Source: Saprospirales bacterium
GTDB lineage: Bacteria > Bacteroidota > Bacteroidia > Chitinophagales > Saprospiraceae
Assembly (NCBI GenBank): GCA_016719895.1
Contig: JADJYG010000025.1
Span: 1-42,886, forward strand
DNA: 42,886 nucleotides
Reading direction: 5' to 3'
Numbering within the stretch: the first letter of the stretch is position 1; every line of letters starts with the position of its first letter. Positions 9,012 through 18,682 of the stretch are shown here, one piece after another. The position numbers and the translations under genes were made by a program. A model generated the notes under the pieces. The model was not told the origin of the DNA. It worked only from the letters and a program-made list of their open reading frames with translations, and did not search any database.

Positions 9012-9440
9012 ATGCGCCCTCTTTTCTTCGGCATTCTACCATTCCTTTTGGCCGTGAGCTTTACCCTCCTGCCGGGTGACGCTTTCGGTTGTAGTAAGGG
9101 TTGCAGTACCGGCAAGAGTGCGACGAAGAGCATTGCGAGTGAAGCCTCCTGCTGTGCCAGTGCCGGTGACGAAGCCTCCTGTTGCAGCAAAAACCGATCT
9201 TCGACAGGCAAAAACCAAGACCATCACGGCGACGAAGATGGTTGCGGCGGTCGCTGCGGCGGTACGTGCGGTGGCCATTGCTCCTGCCCTATGGCGGTTT
9301 CAAGTGTGGGATTATTTCCAGAAGTCGAACTTTTCCTGCCCGTTTTCATCTCGTTTTCGAGGGCGTACCTCCCCTATCAGTCCCCTTCCCTTCCCAACGT
9401 TTCGTTGGATATTTGGCTCCCGCCAAACATTTTGTCCTAA
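9012..9440 (+). CDS. Exported Cys-rich, metal-associated small protein
   Basis: 142 aa from the ATG at 9012; an upstream in-frame extension to 8874 has no signal peptide and is rejected. Residues 1-26 form a clear signal peptide. The mature part is packed with cysteine: SCCAS, SCCSK, GCGGRCGGTCGGHCSCP (about 47-92), with His between, then a hydrophobic C-terminal part ending LDIWLPPNILS. This layout is shared with the protein at 34422-34853, which ends PIWQPPKIGV. Small proteins of this kind sit beside metal-efflux operons in Bacteroidota. A role in periplasmic copper binding or sensing is inferred. Confidence 0.65.
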   Translation: MRPLFFGILPFLLAVSFTLLPGDAFGCSKGCSTGKSATKSIASEASCCASAGDEASCCSKNRSSTGKNQDHHGDEDGCGGRCGGTCGGHCSCPMAVSSVGLFPEVELFLPVFISFSRAYLPYQSPSLPNVSLDIWLPPNILS

Positions 9441-9639
9441 TTCTGGACAGCCAATGGTATGCCTTGTCAAAACGGTTGACGCATCGTGTTGACCGAAGTG
9501 GTCGTGTTTTACAGTCCTTACCGCCACTCCATTTTAGCGACACGCTATGCCGTTCGGTTGCCGCCGCGAAGCATTCTGCTTTGTCGGCTAAATTTTTCCA
9601 ACGCTCATGCAACCTTTCTCCCGACGGTACTAAACTACT

Positions 9640-10227
9640 ATGCCAGATTACGCAAACAAGCAAGACGCTCAGACACCGCCCGATCCTGACGATTTGGAAT
9701 TGGCCGCCGCTTGCCATGCCGGCGAACCTCAAGCCCAACGCGCGTTGTGGGAACGGTACAAAAACCGGATGTACGGCGTTTGTCTGCGGCTTGCCGCATC
9801 GCCCCAGGAAGCGGAGGATTGGTTGCAGGAGGCTTTTATCCAGGTATTCAGACACATCAGAAAATACAGGGGCGAAGGCAGCCTGGAAGGCTGGATAAGG
9901 CGGGTCGTGGTGCGCACCGCTATCCAACACCTTAAACAACAACGCCTGAAAACAACCGGATTGGACAACGAAAGGCTGGAACGCCTGCTTTTTGAAGAAG
10001 GAGAAACCGGCGCCGGCGAAGGAGACGAACCGGGGCGATTGGTCGGATTGCTTCAACAATTGCCTCCTGGCTTTCGTGCCGTGCTGAACCTCTACGTGTT
10101 GGAAGAACGCAGCCACGAAGAAATCGCCCGGGAACTGAATATTACTGTAGGAACCTCGAAATCCCAACTCAGCCGTGCCAAGGCTTTTTTGAAACGGCTT
10201 ATAGACAAAACATTGATATTTTTATGA
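9640..10227 (+). CDS. ECF-family RNA polymerase sigma factor
   Basis: 195 aa. Region 2 is visible at about 34-95 (ALWERYKNRMYGVCLRL ... EAEDWLQEAFIQVFRHIRKY and GWIRRVVVRTAIQHLK) and region 4 at about 140-190 (LPPGFRAVLNLYVLEERSHEEIARELN, then GTSKSQLSRAKAFLKRLI). It recruits RNA polymerase to alternative promoters. The stop codon overlaps the start of the next gene (ATGA, 10224-10227), the standard arrangement with an anti-sigma factor. Position at the head of the copper genes suggests it drives them, possibly in response to envelope copper stress (inference). Confidence 0.92.
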   Translation: MPDYANKQDAQTPPDPDDLELAAACHAGEPQAQRALWERYKNRMYGVCLRLAASPQEAEDWLQEAFIQVFRHIRKYRGEGSLEGWIRRVVVRTAIQHLKQQRLKTTGLDNERLERLLFEEGETGAGEGDEPGRLVGLLQQLPPGFRAVLNLYVLEERSHEEIARELNITVGTSKSQLSRAKAFLKRLIDKTLIFL

Positions 10228-11591
10228 ATACACCCTTACACCCGGAACACGACGATTTGGAGCGGCAATTGCAAGCCCAATTGGAGCATTTCGCCCCGGA
10301 AGCGCCCGACCGGCTCTGGGCCGGCATCGAAGCGCGGCTTCCGAAGCGCTACCGACGACGCCCGGTACTGTGGTGGTGGGTGTCCGGTGTCGGGGCAGCG
10401 TTGGTTTTGGTGGGGATCGGCTATCGCTTTGCTGGACAGAGCGGCTTATCAACGCCTAAACCCCGTAGTATTGAATTGGTACCGGCAGTTAAACAAGACA
10501 TTGCAATCAGAACTACGCCGAAGCAAAAAGGTAAAGAAACATCTACCTCCTCGGCACCTATACCTCATGCAAAGCTAGGCCCTGGAGTGGCCAACCCTAA
10601 AGCAGTAATTAAATTCCTTGCCGATCTCGATGCAATTACTCTGAGCCAAGACGCTCCCGAGGCAAATACGCTGCGGTCAGGCATTTTACCGGAACGACCA
10701 CCTTTTGAAGATACCGAAACAGTCCAAGACTTACCTGTCACCGCATCCGACGTGACACTGATGCCATTGAAATCATTGTTTTTCCCATTGCCGGTTTTGA
10801 ATTACGATTTACCTAAAATTCAGCCCTTCCATCTTCATACTAAAACAATAGGCGAACAGCGCTGGCAAATCGCCGCCGCCACTGGACCGGTCTGGCTTTG
10901 GCAAACATCAGCACCGTCCGATCCACATCACGGTGGGCACATTGGCTTTGCAGAACACCGGCAGGGCGCGGCTACCGGCTGGCAACAGGGCGTGAACGTT
11001 GAATACGAGCTATCTCAGCACTGGAAGGTGAACGCGGGGTTGTTCCGGCGCCAGACCACGCAGATTGCTTCTCATACTGCCACGCTCCGGCTTATGGACG
11101 GAGTATGCCTCAATCCCAACGATTATGCCCCGAAAGAATATGAGTTTCAATACCACCTGTACTCGGGCAGCGGCACGTCCAACCTGACCGTGCATATCGC
11201 CCAGGTGGACACGGCGAACACGATGCCAGACGACGAACCCTTCACCCTCGATATGCGCACCACACGGCGTAGTTCGGATTGGGTACTACCCTTGGCCGTA
11301 AAACGAACCTTCAGCAAGGGGCTTTGGCAGGGATTTGTGCAAGGCGGCGTACAGATCAACCTGCCCGGTAGCGCATCGGCCCGTGTGGATCACTTTACCG
11401 AAACCTGTATCGACCTGTGTTTTGCAAGCGGACGAATGCCTGTATTGACGGTTGCGGAACGCAGCAAATATTCCGTATCCTGGTTGTTCGGAGCGGGGTT
11501 GGAATACCGCCTTTCGCCGGGCTGGGGGCTATCCGTGGCACCAACGTTTTTTGGAGGAAAGGGACAAGCCGGCGTTTCGTTGAACGCATGA
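10224..11591 (+). CDS. Single-pass anti-sigma-like protein with outer-membrane-barrel-like C-terminal domain
   Basis: 455 aa. The cytoplasmic N-terminus has the APEAPDRLWAGIEARL motif (24-39), the Bacteroidota anti-sigma-like signature, followed by a basic stretch and one membrane helix (48-68, WWWVSGVGAALVLVGIGY). A low-complexity linker (70-220) leads to a domain with alternating beta strands (QHWKVNAGLFRR, VLPLAVKRTFSKGLWQGFVQGGVQI, SWLFGAGLEYRLSPGWGLSVAP) like small barrel proteins. Translational coupling to the sigma factor supports an anti-sigma role. How a membrane helix and a barrel-like domain are combined is unclear; this layout recurs in Bacteroidota. Confidence 0.65.
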   Translation: MNTPLHPEHDDLERQLQAQLEHFAPEAPDRLWAGIEARLPKRYRRRPVLWWWVSGVGAALVLVGIGYRFAGQSGLSTPKPRSIELVPAVKQDIAIRTTPKQKGKETSTSSAPIPHAKLGPGVANPKAVIKFLADLDAITLSQDAPEANTLRSGILPERPPFEDTETVQDLPVTASDVTLMPLKSLFFPLPVLNYDLPKIQPFHLHTKTIGEQRWQIAAATGPVWLWQTSAPSDPHHGGHIGFAEHRQGAATGWQQGVNVEYELSQHWKVNAGLFRRQTTQIASHTATLRLMDGVCLNPNDYAPKEYEFQYHLYSGSGTSNLTVHIAQVDTANTMPDDEPFTLDMRTTRRSSDWVLPLAVKRTFSKGLWQGFVQGGVQINLPGSASARVDHFTETCIDLCFASGRMPVLTVAERSKYSVSWLFGAGLEYRLSPGWGLSVAPTFFGGKGQAGVSLNA

Positions 11592-11621
11592 TTGAGTTTT
11601 AAACTTTAATTTTCTAAAACA

Positions 11622-13307
11622 ATGAAATTCAATTTTTTAAATAAAATACCAATCGCAATCCCTTTGTTCCTTGCTGGACAAAGCCTTGCACAAACGACTA
11701 TTTTGATTCCCGATACCCTCGCCGGCGATGTGATCAACCTGACCCTGCAAAACGGAACGCGGGAGTTTTACCCAGGCGTGGCCACCAAAACCATCGGCTA
11801 CAACGGCAATTTCCTCGGCCCCACAATTATTCTGAACCAGGGGCAGCAAGTGACGCTTAACCTGCACAACCAACTGAGCGACACCACTACCACCCACTGG
11901 CACGGCCTGCATGTAGCGCCGGCAAACGACGGCAGCCCGCATAACCCGGTAATGGATGGAGAAACCTGGTCGCCATCGTTTACCGTAATGGATAAGGCGG
12001 CGACCTACTGGTACCATCCGCACCTGCACGGTAAAACGCTTAACCAGGTCGTAAAAGGCGCGGCGGGACTCATCATCGTCCGCGATCCGGAAGAAACCGC
12101 CATGAACTTGCCCCGTACCTACGGGGTGGACGACATACCCCTTGTTTTTCAATGGAAAACTTTCGACTCGGCGAAGCAAATCGTGGAGATGGACGAGGTG
12201 GACAACGAGGTATTGGTTAACGGCACGATAAACGGCACGCTCCATTTGCCTGCCCAAGTCGTGCGTCTGCGCTTGTTGAATGGATCGAGTCACCGGTTTT
12301 TCGATTTCGGCTTTGCCGACAACCTTACGTTTAAACAAATTGCCTCCGACGCGGGCCTGCTCGATGCGCCGGTATCAATGACCCGACTTATCCTCGGTTC
12401 AGGCGAACGCGCCGAAATCCTCGTAGACCTGAGCGAATTGCAAGGCAGCAATCTCAAATTCCAGCAGTTCGGTACCCAGTTACCACAGGGTTACCCTGGT
12501 GGCCCGATGATGATGGGCGGCATGACGGGTCCGAAGGACAACACGGATTTCGATTTACTGACCATACAGGTCGGCGCACCCACTTCCAATGCCGTGACGG
12601 CTATTCCAGCGACCCTAACGACGAATACCGCATGGCCGCAGGCGGGCGCCTCGTCCCGCTCGTTCGGCCTTTCCGCTCAACCGATGATGAGCATGACCAA
12701 TTTCTTTATCAACGGCTTGAAGTTCGATATGGAAACGGTCAACTTCAACACGCAGGTAGGTAAAACGGAAATCTGGACCATCACAAACCAGACCATGATG
12801 GCGCACCCGTTTCACATCCACGGAATGCACTTTTATGTCCTGTCGGTGAACGGTGCCACGCCGCCCGCCAACTTGCGGGGAAGGAAAGATGTCGTGGTCG
12901 TTCCGCCCATGAACGGATCGGTGAAACTTATTCTGCGGTACGAGGCTTTCAGCGATCCCCACATACCCTATATGTACCACTGCCACATCCTGAGCCATGA
13001 AGATACCGGCATGATGGGACAGTTTATCGTCAATTCTGCCTCCTCGGGTACCATTGAAAACGCCGCACAGGAGCACCTGCGCGTTTCGCCCACCTTGCTC
13101 GCACCGGGTTTAGAAAAAGTGGAAATCAGCGCCGATAACGGCTGGGAACCGATCCAGATAGAGGTGTACGACCAGGACGGATGCTTGTTGCTGACTGAAC
13201 GGAACGCGACGCGGATAGCCGTTGACCGGCTGGCATCGGGCATGAATTCCATCCAAATTTTTACTGCCCGTGGTACGGCGGTTTTCAAAGTTGTAAAAAC
13301 AAACTAA
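11622..13307 (+). CDS. Secreted multicopper oxidase (laccase/CueO-like) with T9SS sorting domain
   Basis: 561 aa with signal peptide (1-23). All four copper-binding segments are present: HWHG (92-95), YHPHLHG (131-137), HPFHIH (395-400) and HCHILSHEDTGMM (453-465), giving a complete T1 site with axial Met and a trinuclear cluster. A Met-rich insert (about 292-301, GGPMMMGGM) recalls the methionine segment of cuprous oxidases. The last 75 residues (APGLEKVEISADNGW ... IQIFTARGTAVFKVVKTN) look like a T9SS type A sorting domain, so the enzyme should reach the cell surface or medium. Likely role: oxidation of Cu(I) to Cu(II) with O2. It starts 30 bases after the anti-sigma gene. Confidence 0.93.
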   Translation: MKFNFLNKIPIAIPLFLAGQSLAQTTILIPDTLAGDVINLTLQNGTREFYPGVATKTIGYNGNFLGPTIILNQGQQVTLNLHNQLSDTTTTHWHGLHVAPANDGSPHNPVMDGETWSPSFTVMDKAATYWYHPHLHGKTLNQVVKGAAGLIIVRDPEETAMNLPRTYGVDDIPLVFQWKTFDSAKQIVEMDEVDNEVLVNGTINGTLHLPAQVVRLRLLNGSSHRFFDFGFADNLTFKQIASDAGLLDAPVSMTRLILGSGERAEILVDLSELQGSNLKFQQFGTQLPQGYPGGPMMMGGMTGPKDNTDFDLLTIQVGAPTSNAVTAIPATLTTNTAWPQAGASSRSFGLSAQPMMSMTNFFINGLKFDMETVNFNTQVGKTEIWTITNQTMMAHPFHIHGMHFYVLSVNGATPPANLRGRKDVVVVPPMNGSVKLILRYEAFSDPHIPYMYHCHILSHEDTGMMGQFIVNSASSGTIENAAQEHLRVSPTLLAPGLEKVEISADNGWEPIQIEVYDQDGCLLLTERNATRIAVDRLASGMNSIQIFTARGTAVFKVVKTN

Positions 13308-13346
13308 CCTGCTTTCCTCACTCAAATTAAACAACATCCAAGTTTT

Positions 13347-14318
13347 ATGAAAAAACTGCTCCTCTCTGTCCTGTCCTTCCTGTCGGTTTTAGCGGTTCAG
13401 GCTCAAAACAACATCGAATTGCACCTTTCGCCACGCCTCGGCGCTGCGCCATTCGCACTCAACACCCCCGTTTCAGCCGGGTCTTACGAGTACAAAATCA
13501 CGCGACTGGAATATTACATTTCGGAAATAAAAATCACCCACGACGGCGGCCAGGTAACACCGGTGACGGATTTGTACCTGCTTGTTCGCCCGGCGGTGGA
13601 CAGTATGTACGAGATCGGCTCTTATCCAGGTATTGTCAACGTAGAAAGTATCACTTTTTCAGTGGGTGTTGACCAGGCGCATAATCACCTGGACCCGGCG
13701 AGTTATCCGGCCAACCATCCGCTGGCGCCACAAAATCCGGCTATGCAATGGGGCTGGTCGGCGGGTTACCGGTTCGTGGCCATCGAAGGCAAAGCGGGTA
13801 CAAACTTCGCCAACGACTATGAAATCCACGCCTTGGGTGACGCGAATTACAAGACCGTGACGCTCGCCACTATCGCAGAAAATCACGCCAACGGAGATAA
13901 AACCATTCACCTTATTGCAGATTACGCCCAGGTTTTGAATTCGATCAACGTGTCGGCCGGATTGATCGTACACGGTTCCACGGGGAAGGCCGTGTCTTTG
14001 ATGAACAACATGCAAAATGTAGTTTTCACCGCTGAAATGGTAACCATGACGATAGACCCTACGTTTGAAGGCGCTTTCGCAGTATCGCCCAACCCGGCCG
14101 CTCCGGGTGAAGCAATGGTCAGGATGACCCTTCCGGCGGGTTATTCCTACCGTGTTACGCTGACCGATTTGATCGGACGGGTGGTAATAAACCAGCCTAT
14201 TTCAGCCGATAGCCAATCGTATCCGCTGACCGACGAATTAAATGCCGGCACGTACTTCGTGCATTTGTGGCAACAGGAACGCCCGGTAGCAGTAGAAAAA
14301 TTAGTGATTACCCGGTAA
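13347..14318 (+). CDS. mbnP: MbnP-like copper protein with T9SS sorting domain
   Basis: 323 aa, signal peptide 1-19. The body matches the MbnP family: EYYISEIKITHDGG (55-68), SITFSVGVDQAHNHLDP (101-117), NHPLAP and MQWGWSAGYRFVAIEGK (133-149). In characterised MbnP a tryptophan is oxidised to kynurenine by the di-haem partner MbnH to create a copper site (family knowledge); Trp135 and Trp137 are the candidates here. Residues 243-323 (FAVSPNPAAPGEA ... AGTYFVHLWQQ) form a T9SS sorting domain. Two di-haem enzymes follow directly, the expected pairing. Surface copper binding is the likely role. Confidence 0.85.
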   Translation: MKKLLLSVLSFLSVLAVQAQNNIELHLSPRLGAAPFALNTPVSAGSYEYKITRLEYYISEIKITHDGGQVTPVTDLYLLVRPAVDSMYEIGSYPGIVNVESITFSVGVDQAHNHLDPASYPANHPLAPQNPAMQWGWSAGYRFVAIEGKAGTNFANDYEIHALGDANYKTVTLATIAENHANGDKTIHLIADYAQVLNSINVSAGLIVHGSTGKAVSLMNNMQNVVFTAEMVTMTIDPTFEGAFAVSPNPAAPGEAMVRMTLPAGYSYRVTLTDLIGRVVINQPISADSQSYPLTDELNAGTYFVHLWQQERPVAVEKLVITR

Positions 14319-14338
14319 AAGTATTTTTTTATAAGCAG

Positions 14339-14380
14339 GGGGTGTGCGGCGGTTGCCTGTAGTTTCCGATTGCACACCCC
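14339..14380 (+). terminator. Hairpin between the MbnP-like and peroxidase genes
   Basis: GGGGTGTGC (14339-14347) pairs perfectly with GCACACCCC (14372-14380) across a 24-base loop, followed by TCTTTT. The T tract is short, so it may be a weak terminator, an attenuator or an mRNA-stability element between co-oriented genes. Confidence 0.4.
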
Positions 14381-14389
14381 TCTTTTGCA

Positions 14390-15410
14390 ATGAAAAAACT
14401 GTACATCGTAGCGATATTGCTGGCATTGGCCTTCATTGCTTGCCAGAAAGACGTACCGGAACCGGTCACGCAGCCCGAGCCATTGTTGGCGGTACCACCA
14501 GGCTTTCCGGCCCCCGTATTTCCATCCGGGAACGAATTGACCTCTGCCCGCTGGGCTTTGGGCAAACGTTTGTTTTACGACCCGGTCCTATCGAACGACA
14601 GCACGGTGTCCTGCGCATCGTGTCACCTCGCTTCGAACGCTTTCAGCGATACGATGGCATTCAGTCCTGGTGTGGCCGGCCGGCCCGGCGTGCGCAATTC
14701 TCCCACGCTGGCCAACATCGGCTACCACCCGTATTTCACCCGCGAAGGCGGCGTACCGACGCTGGAAATGCAAACCCTGGTGCCGATCCAGGAGCACAAC
14801 GAATTCGATTTTAACATCCTGCTGATTGCCGAGCGATTGAAACGCGACACGGCTTATGTCCGAATGAGCCGCGAGGCCTACGACCGCGAACCGGATGCTT
14901 TCGTAATTACCCGTTCCATTGCCTGTTTTCGAAAGAACCTTCGTGAGCGGACAAAGCCGTTACGACCAGTATTTTTTCAGGGAAAACTTCGGCGTTGACG
15001 GCGGCGGAAAAACGCGGCATGGATTTGTTTTTTCCGAAAAAACCAACTGCTCGCAGTGCCATTCCGGGTTCAACTTTACCAATTATGCTTTTGAAAACAA
15101 CGGCCTTTACGCTGATTACCCGGACCCCGGCCGGTTCCGCCTGACCGAATTGGAAAGCGACCGCGCGCGCTTCAAAGTGGCTACTTTACGAAATGTAGCG
15201 CTTACTGCGCCGTATATGCACGACGGCAGTTTGCAAACCCTGGAAGCCGTGGTCGAGCATTACAATTCCGGCGGACAACCGCATCCGAACAAAAGTTCGC
15301 TGGTGCGGCCTTTGGGCTTAAGTGCCGGCGAAAAGGCCGATCTGCTGGCATTCCTGCGCAGCCTGACCGATGAAGCCTTTGTCAACAATCCAAAATTTCG
15401 TCAACATTGA
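14390..15410 (+). CDS. Di-haem cytochrome c peroxidase/MbnH-like lipoprotein (frame-broken)
   Basis: The start gives a lipoprotein signal with lipobox FIAC (Cys18). Two haem-c sites are present: CASCH (14612-14626) and CSQCH (15048-15062), along with the family stretches RWALGKRLFYDPVLS and RFKVATLRNVALTAPYMHDG. The open frame breaks near the T4 run at 14926-14929; one T fewer gives IACFERTFVSGQSRYD. Between T6 runs at 14972-14977 and 15028-15033 the best match (ALTAAEKRGMDLFF) lies in a third frame. Three breaks in homopolymers within 110 bases suggest sequencing error, so the real product is probably an intact peroxidase of about 340 aa. It belongs to the MauG/CCP superfamily and probably modifies the MbnP-like protein. 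Confidence 0.8.
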
Positions 15411-15421
15411 TTTTACTGAAC

Positions 15422-16502
15422 ATGAAAAAATTGCTTATACTCCTGTTCCCCGCAATCACATTTTTTAGCCTGCGACTCGAAAGACCCCGTTGAACCGCCC
15501 GCTACATACGATCCCACGCCTTATAATCTTGACGTGGGTTATTTCCCCTACCCCGATTTGCCTGCCGACAACAAACTGACAGTAGCCGGCGTACAGCGGG
15601 GCCGGATGCTTTTTTACGAAAAAATGCTTTCCAAGGACGGCTCGCAGTCTTGCGCTGATTGCCACCAGCAAAAAGACGGTTTTTCGGACATGCGCCAATT
15701 CAGCATCGGCGTGGAAGGTCTGCCGGGAAAACGCCAAGCCATGCCGGTGATGAACCTGGCTTGGCACCTCAATGGCTTGTTTTGGGACGGACGCGCTCCA
15801 CTCGTGCGCGACCAGGCATTGAAACCGATACAGGATCCGCTGGAAATGAATGAAACCTTACCCAACGCTGTGACCAAACTTTCCACCGATAAACGGTACA
15901 CCGATCAGTTTATCCGGGCATTCGGCGATGCGGCGGTTACTTCAGAACGTATGGCCTTGGCCCTGGAGCAATTCATGCTCACGATGGTATCGAACAACTC
16001 AAAATACGACAAATGGAAAAACGGCACGGCTACTCTGACCGATAGCGAGGAGCGAGGCCGGGTTCTATTTTTCACAGAATTCGATCCCTTCGGCTCAGAG
16101 AGCGGCGCAGAATGTTTCCACTGTCATGGTGGGTTCAATTTTACCAACGATGAATATATGAATAACGGCCTCGATGCCGACGCGGAACAAACCGACGAAG
16201 GTCGCCAAAAAGTAACGGGCAATCCGATGGACAAAGCCCGGTTCAAGGTGCCGAGCCTCCGCAATATCGCGCTCACCGCACCGTACATGCACAATGGGCG
16301 TTTTACTACCCTGGAAGAAGTGATCGACCACTACGATACGGGCGTGAAACAGTCGGTAACGATGGATGAGTTGCTGCAATACAACGTGCAACCTGGCGGC
16401 TTGCAATTGCCCGCACAGGATAAAGCCGATCTGGTAGCGTTTTTGAAGACGCTGACGGACGAGACGTTTTTAAACAACGCGGCGTATAAGTCTCCTTTCT
16501 GA
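15422..16502 (+). CDS. Second di-haem cytochrome c peroxidase/MbnH-like lipoprotein (one frame break)
   Basis: The true start is ATG 15422 (MKKLLILLFPAITFF). In the next frame the sequence reads LACDSKDPVEPP, a lipobox (LACD), so one base is off in the T6 run at 15461-15466. From 15475 on the frame is open to 16502. Haem sites are CADCH (15651-15665) and CFHCH (16113-16127). Family stretches are LNGLFWDGRAPLVRDQALKP, NIALTAPYMHNGRF and a distal-haem-side ALEQFMLTMVS. It shares about the same layout as its upstream neighbour 11 bases away, a tandem paralogue pair. Expected role: H2O2-dependent oxidation of a protein or small partner in the periplasm. Confidence 0.85.
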
Positions 16503-16551
16503 TCTAAAAATCGCGGGATGTTCCGCAACTAACTATTCTAAAACTACCCTT

Positions 16552-18627
16552 ATGTTGAAAGTACTACGTCTAACCTGCCTGAGTTGCCTATTGATAATTG
16601 CCGGTCAATCCCTGTCGGCCCAATGCCAATCCGATGAAACAGAAGTCCGCCTCATCATCGAAACCGATACTTACGGTTACGAAACCTTTTGGTCGCTGGT
16701 ACCTGCCGGTAATCCCTGTAACCAAACACCCATCACCACCGGCGGCAATGTTAATCAGGTAGGCTGCAACGGCGGCGGCCAGCAGGACGCCACCACCGCT
16801 TTCGGTTACAATGACAACGCAACCGTCAACGCCGGCCCCTGGTGCCTGAAAACCGATTCTGCATACACGCTTTACCATGTGGACGATTATGGCGACGGCG
16901 GCGCAACATTCACGATTATGATAGGCGCCTACCCGGTCTATCAGTTTAAAAGCGTGAGCAACGGAGGTCAGTACAATTTCACCGTTACGCTGCCACTCGC
17001 TAACAACGCAGCTTTAGCGAGAATCGGCACTTACGGCTTCAACGACCTGAAACCGACCGCAGTACATGGCCTGATTTTCAATATGGGCGCTTCGGCGATT
17101 GACTCTATTGACCTGAGTTATTCGGTGAACGGTGGCGCGTTATTGACCGAGACGCTTATCGGCCTGAACGTCGAGCCGTTCACATCGGCTCATTTCAATT
17201 TTTCCAATTTGTGGATGCCGACAGATACCGGATTATACTCCCTTCAAGTTTGGTTGAGCAAAATCAACGGCAATGCCGATCTGAACACGGCCAACGACAC
17301 GCTTGGCAAAGCGGTTTATTTCAGAGCGCCAAAGCCTGTGCTGATTGACCAATACCTAAAGGATTCCGTACTTGTCAAAACAATCGGCGTGGCTGCCGAC
17401 GGTCTGGATCAACCCCGCGACCTGGCTTTTGCGCCTACACCTGCGCCAACCCTGTGGGTAGTGAACAAGAAAACGGAAAGTAGCGGTGGCAGCACGGTGA
17501 CGTATTTCGATGCAGGATTACCTACTCAGGATGCCCGACTGAAAAAAGACCAAAACTCCTGGCATTTCATGTCGCTACCGACGGGCATCGCTTTCAGTTA
17601 CAATGGCAATTTTGCCACTTCTCCCGGCGTGCTTGACGCCAATCACCAAGGCGGCGCCTCGCATTTCACCGGTCCGGCACTCTGGAACAGTGATTGGTCG
17701 GTATATGCCGAGCCTTCCGGTGGAAACGGCAGCCACCTCGACATGCTGCATCAAAGCCCGTACTGCATGGCCATCGAATGGGAGGAAGATAACGTGTGTT
17801 GGGTGTATGAGGGCTACAACAAAAACATTGTACGCTATGATTTTGGCGAAGACCACGGCCCCGGCAATGACGACCACTCCGATGGCATTGTCCATCGGTA
17901 CACCGAAATTGCGGTGAATCGCATAGACGACAATATCTCCAACCACCTGGCACTCGACCGCGAAAGCGGATGGCTCTACATCGTAGACAACGGTAACAAG
18001 CGAGTGCTTCGCTTGGACATCCATTCCGGTACGCCAACCAGTAACCTGACACCATACGCCGAGCCTTTGCATGAATATAAGGCCGTGACCGGCGCTGACT
18101 GGTCGGTATACATCGACAGCCTCGACAAACCGAGTGGCATAGCGGTCATCGGCGACTATCTGCTGGTGTCGGATTACGGAACCGGCGAAATCATCTTTTA
18201 CGACCGCAGCGGCGACGAAGGCGTGGAACTGGGTCGATTCGATACCGGTCCCGGCGGCATCATGGGCATTGAAATCGGGCCTGACGGGAAAATCTGGTAC
18301 GTGAACACCACGCAAAACAGGGTCTATCAATTGGACTACACCCCGTTCACGGTAGCGGCCAACGAGCCGGGCAACGGACCGGTATTTTCGGTGTCGCCCA
18401 ACCCGACCGACGAGGCTTTCGAGGTCCGATTCGGAGCGGGCAATGTTGTAACCGATTACCGGTTGCGCGTCCTGAACGCCTTGGGTCAATTGGTTGTGGA
18501 TGAATCCGTCACCGGCCACTCGTCGGTACGCGTTGACCTGTCTGGACAATCGGAAGGGTACTATTTCGTACAAATTGCCAGTGACAAAGGCAGCCGTACA
18601 GAGCGGGTGCTGTTGTCGTCCCGATAG
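16552..18627 (+). CDS. T9SS-secreted NHL/beta-propeller protein
   Basis: 691 aa with signal peptide (1-23). An N-terminal part of about 250 residues contains a Gly/Asn-rich region (GGNVNQVGCNGGGQQD) and beta-rich adhesin-like sequence. Residues about 275-600 contain repeated NHL-type blades (LDQPRDLAFAP..., WLYIVDNGNKRVLRLD, LDKPSGIAVIGDYLLVSDYG, GIMGIEIGPDGKIWYVNTTQNRVYQLD). A T9SS sorting domain follows (about 612-691, VSPNPTDEAFEVRF ... LSGQSEGYYFVQIAS). It has many His residues around the propeller (NDDHSDGIVHRY, HGPGNDDHSD). No catalytic motif recognised; partner binding or copper-related scaffolding is a guess from context. Confidence 0.75.
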   Translation: MLKVLRLTCLSCLLIIAGQSLSAQCQSDETEVRLIIETDTYGYETFWSLVPAGNPCNQTPITTGGNVNQVGCNGGGQQDATTAFGYNDNATVNAGPWCLKTDSAYTLYHVDDYGDGGATFTIMIGAYPVYQFKSVSNGGQYNFTVTLPLANNAALARIGTYGFNDLKPTAVHGLIFNMGASAIDSIDLSYSVNGGALLTETLIGLNVEPFTSAHFNFSNLWMPTDTGLYSLQVWLSKINGNADLNTANDTLGKAVYFRAPKPVLIDQYLKDSVLVKTIGVAADGLDQPRDLAFAPTPAPTLWVVNKKTESSGGSTVTYFDAGLPTQDARLKKDQNSWHFMSLPTGIAFSYNGNFATSPGVLDANHQGGASHFTGPALWNSDWSVYAEPSGGNGSHLDMLHQSPYCMAIEWEEDNVCWVYEGYNKNIVRYDFGEDHGPGNDDHSDGIVHRYTEIAVNRIDDNISNHLALDRESGWLYIVDNGNKRVLRLDIHSGTPTSNLTPYAEPLHEYKAVTGADWSVYIDSLDKPSGIAVIGDYLLVSDYGTGEIIFYDRSGDEGVELGRFDTGPGGIMGIEIGPDGKIWYVNTTQNRVYQLDYTPFTVAANEPGNGPVFSVSPNPTDEAFEVRFGAGNVVTDYRLRVLNALGQLVVDESVTGHSSVRVDLSGQSEGYYFVQIASDKGSRTERVLLSSR

Positions 18628-18682
18628 CGAAAAGTGCGTGTAAGAGGGATGCGTTTTTAAAAAGAACAGCAACAAATTTGAC

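Noticed and set aside
9100..9290. Short tandem repeat in the Cys-rich gene
   Set aside because: The repetitive look comes from repeated CC and GG codons in a coding region; there is no exact repeat unit.
9346..10167. Minus-strand frame of 273 codons opposite the sigma factor
   Set aside because: The plus-strand sigma factor has clear regions 2 and 4; the antisense frame has none.
14920..15040. Programmed ribosomal frameshifting in the di-haem peroxidase
   Set aside because: Several breaks in different homopolymers and in unrelated genes argue for indel errors or mutation rather than a programmed site.
13347..16502. Methanobactin biosynthesis operon
   Set aside because: MbnP and MbnH-like genes are present, but no precursor peptide or MbnB/MbnC-like gene was seen; these pairs occur widely without methanobactin.
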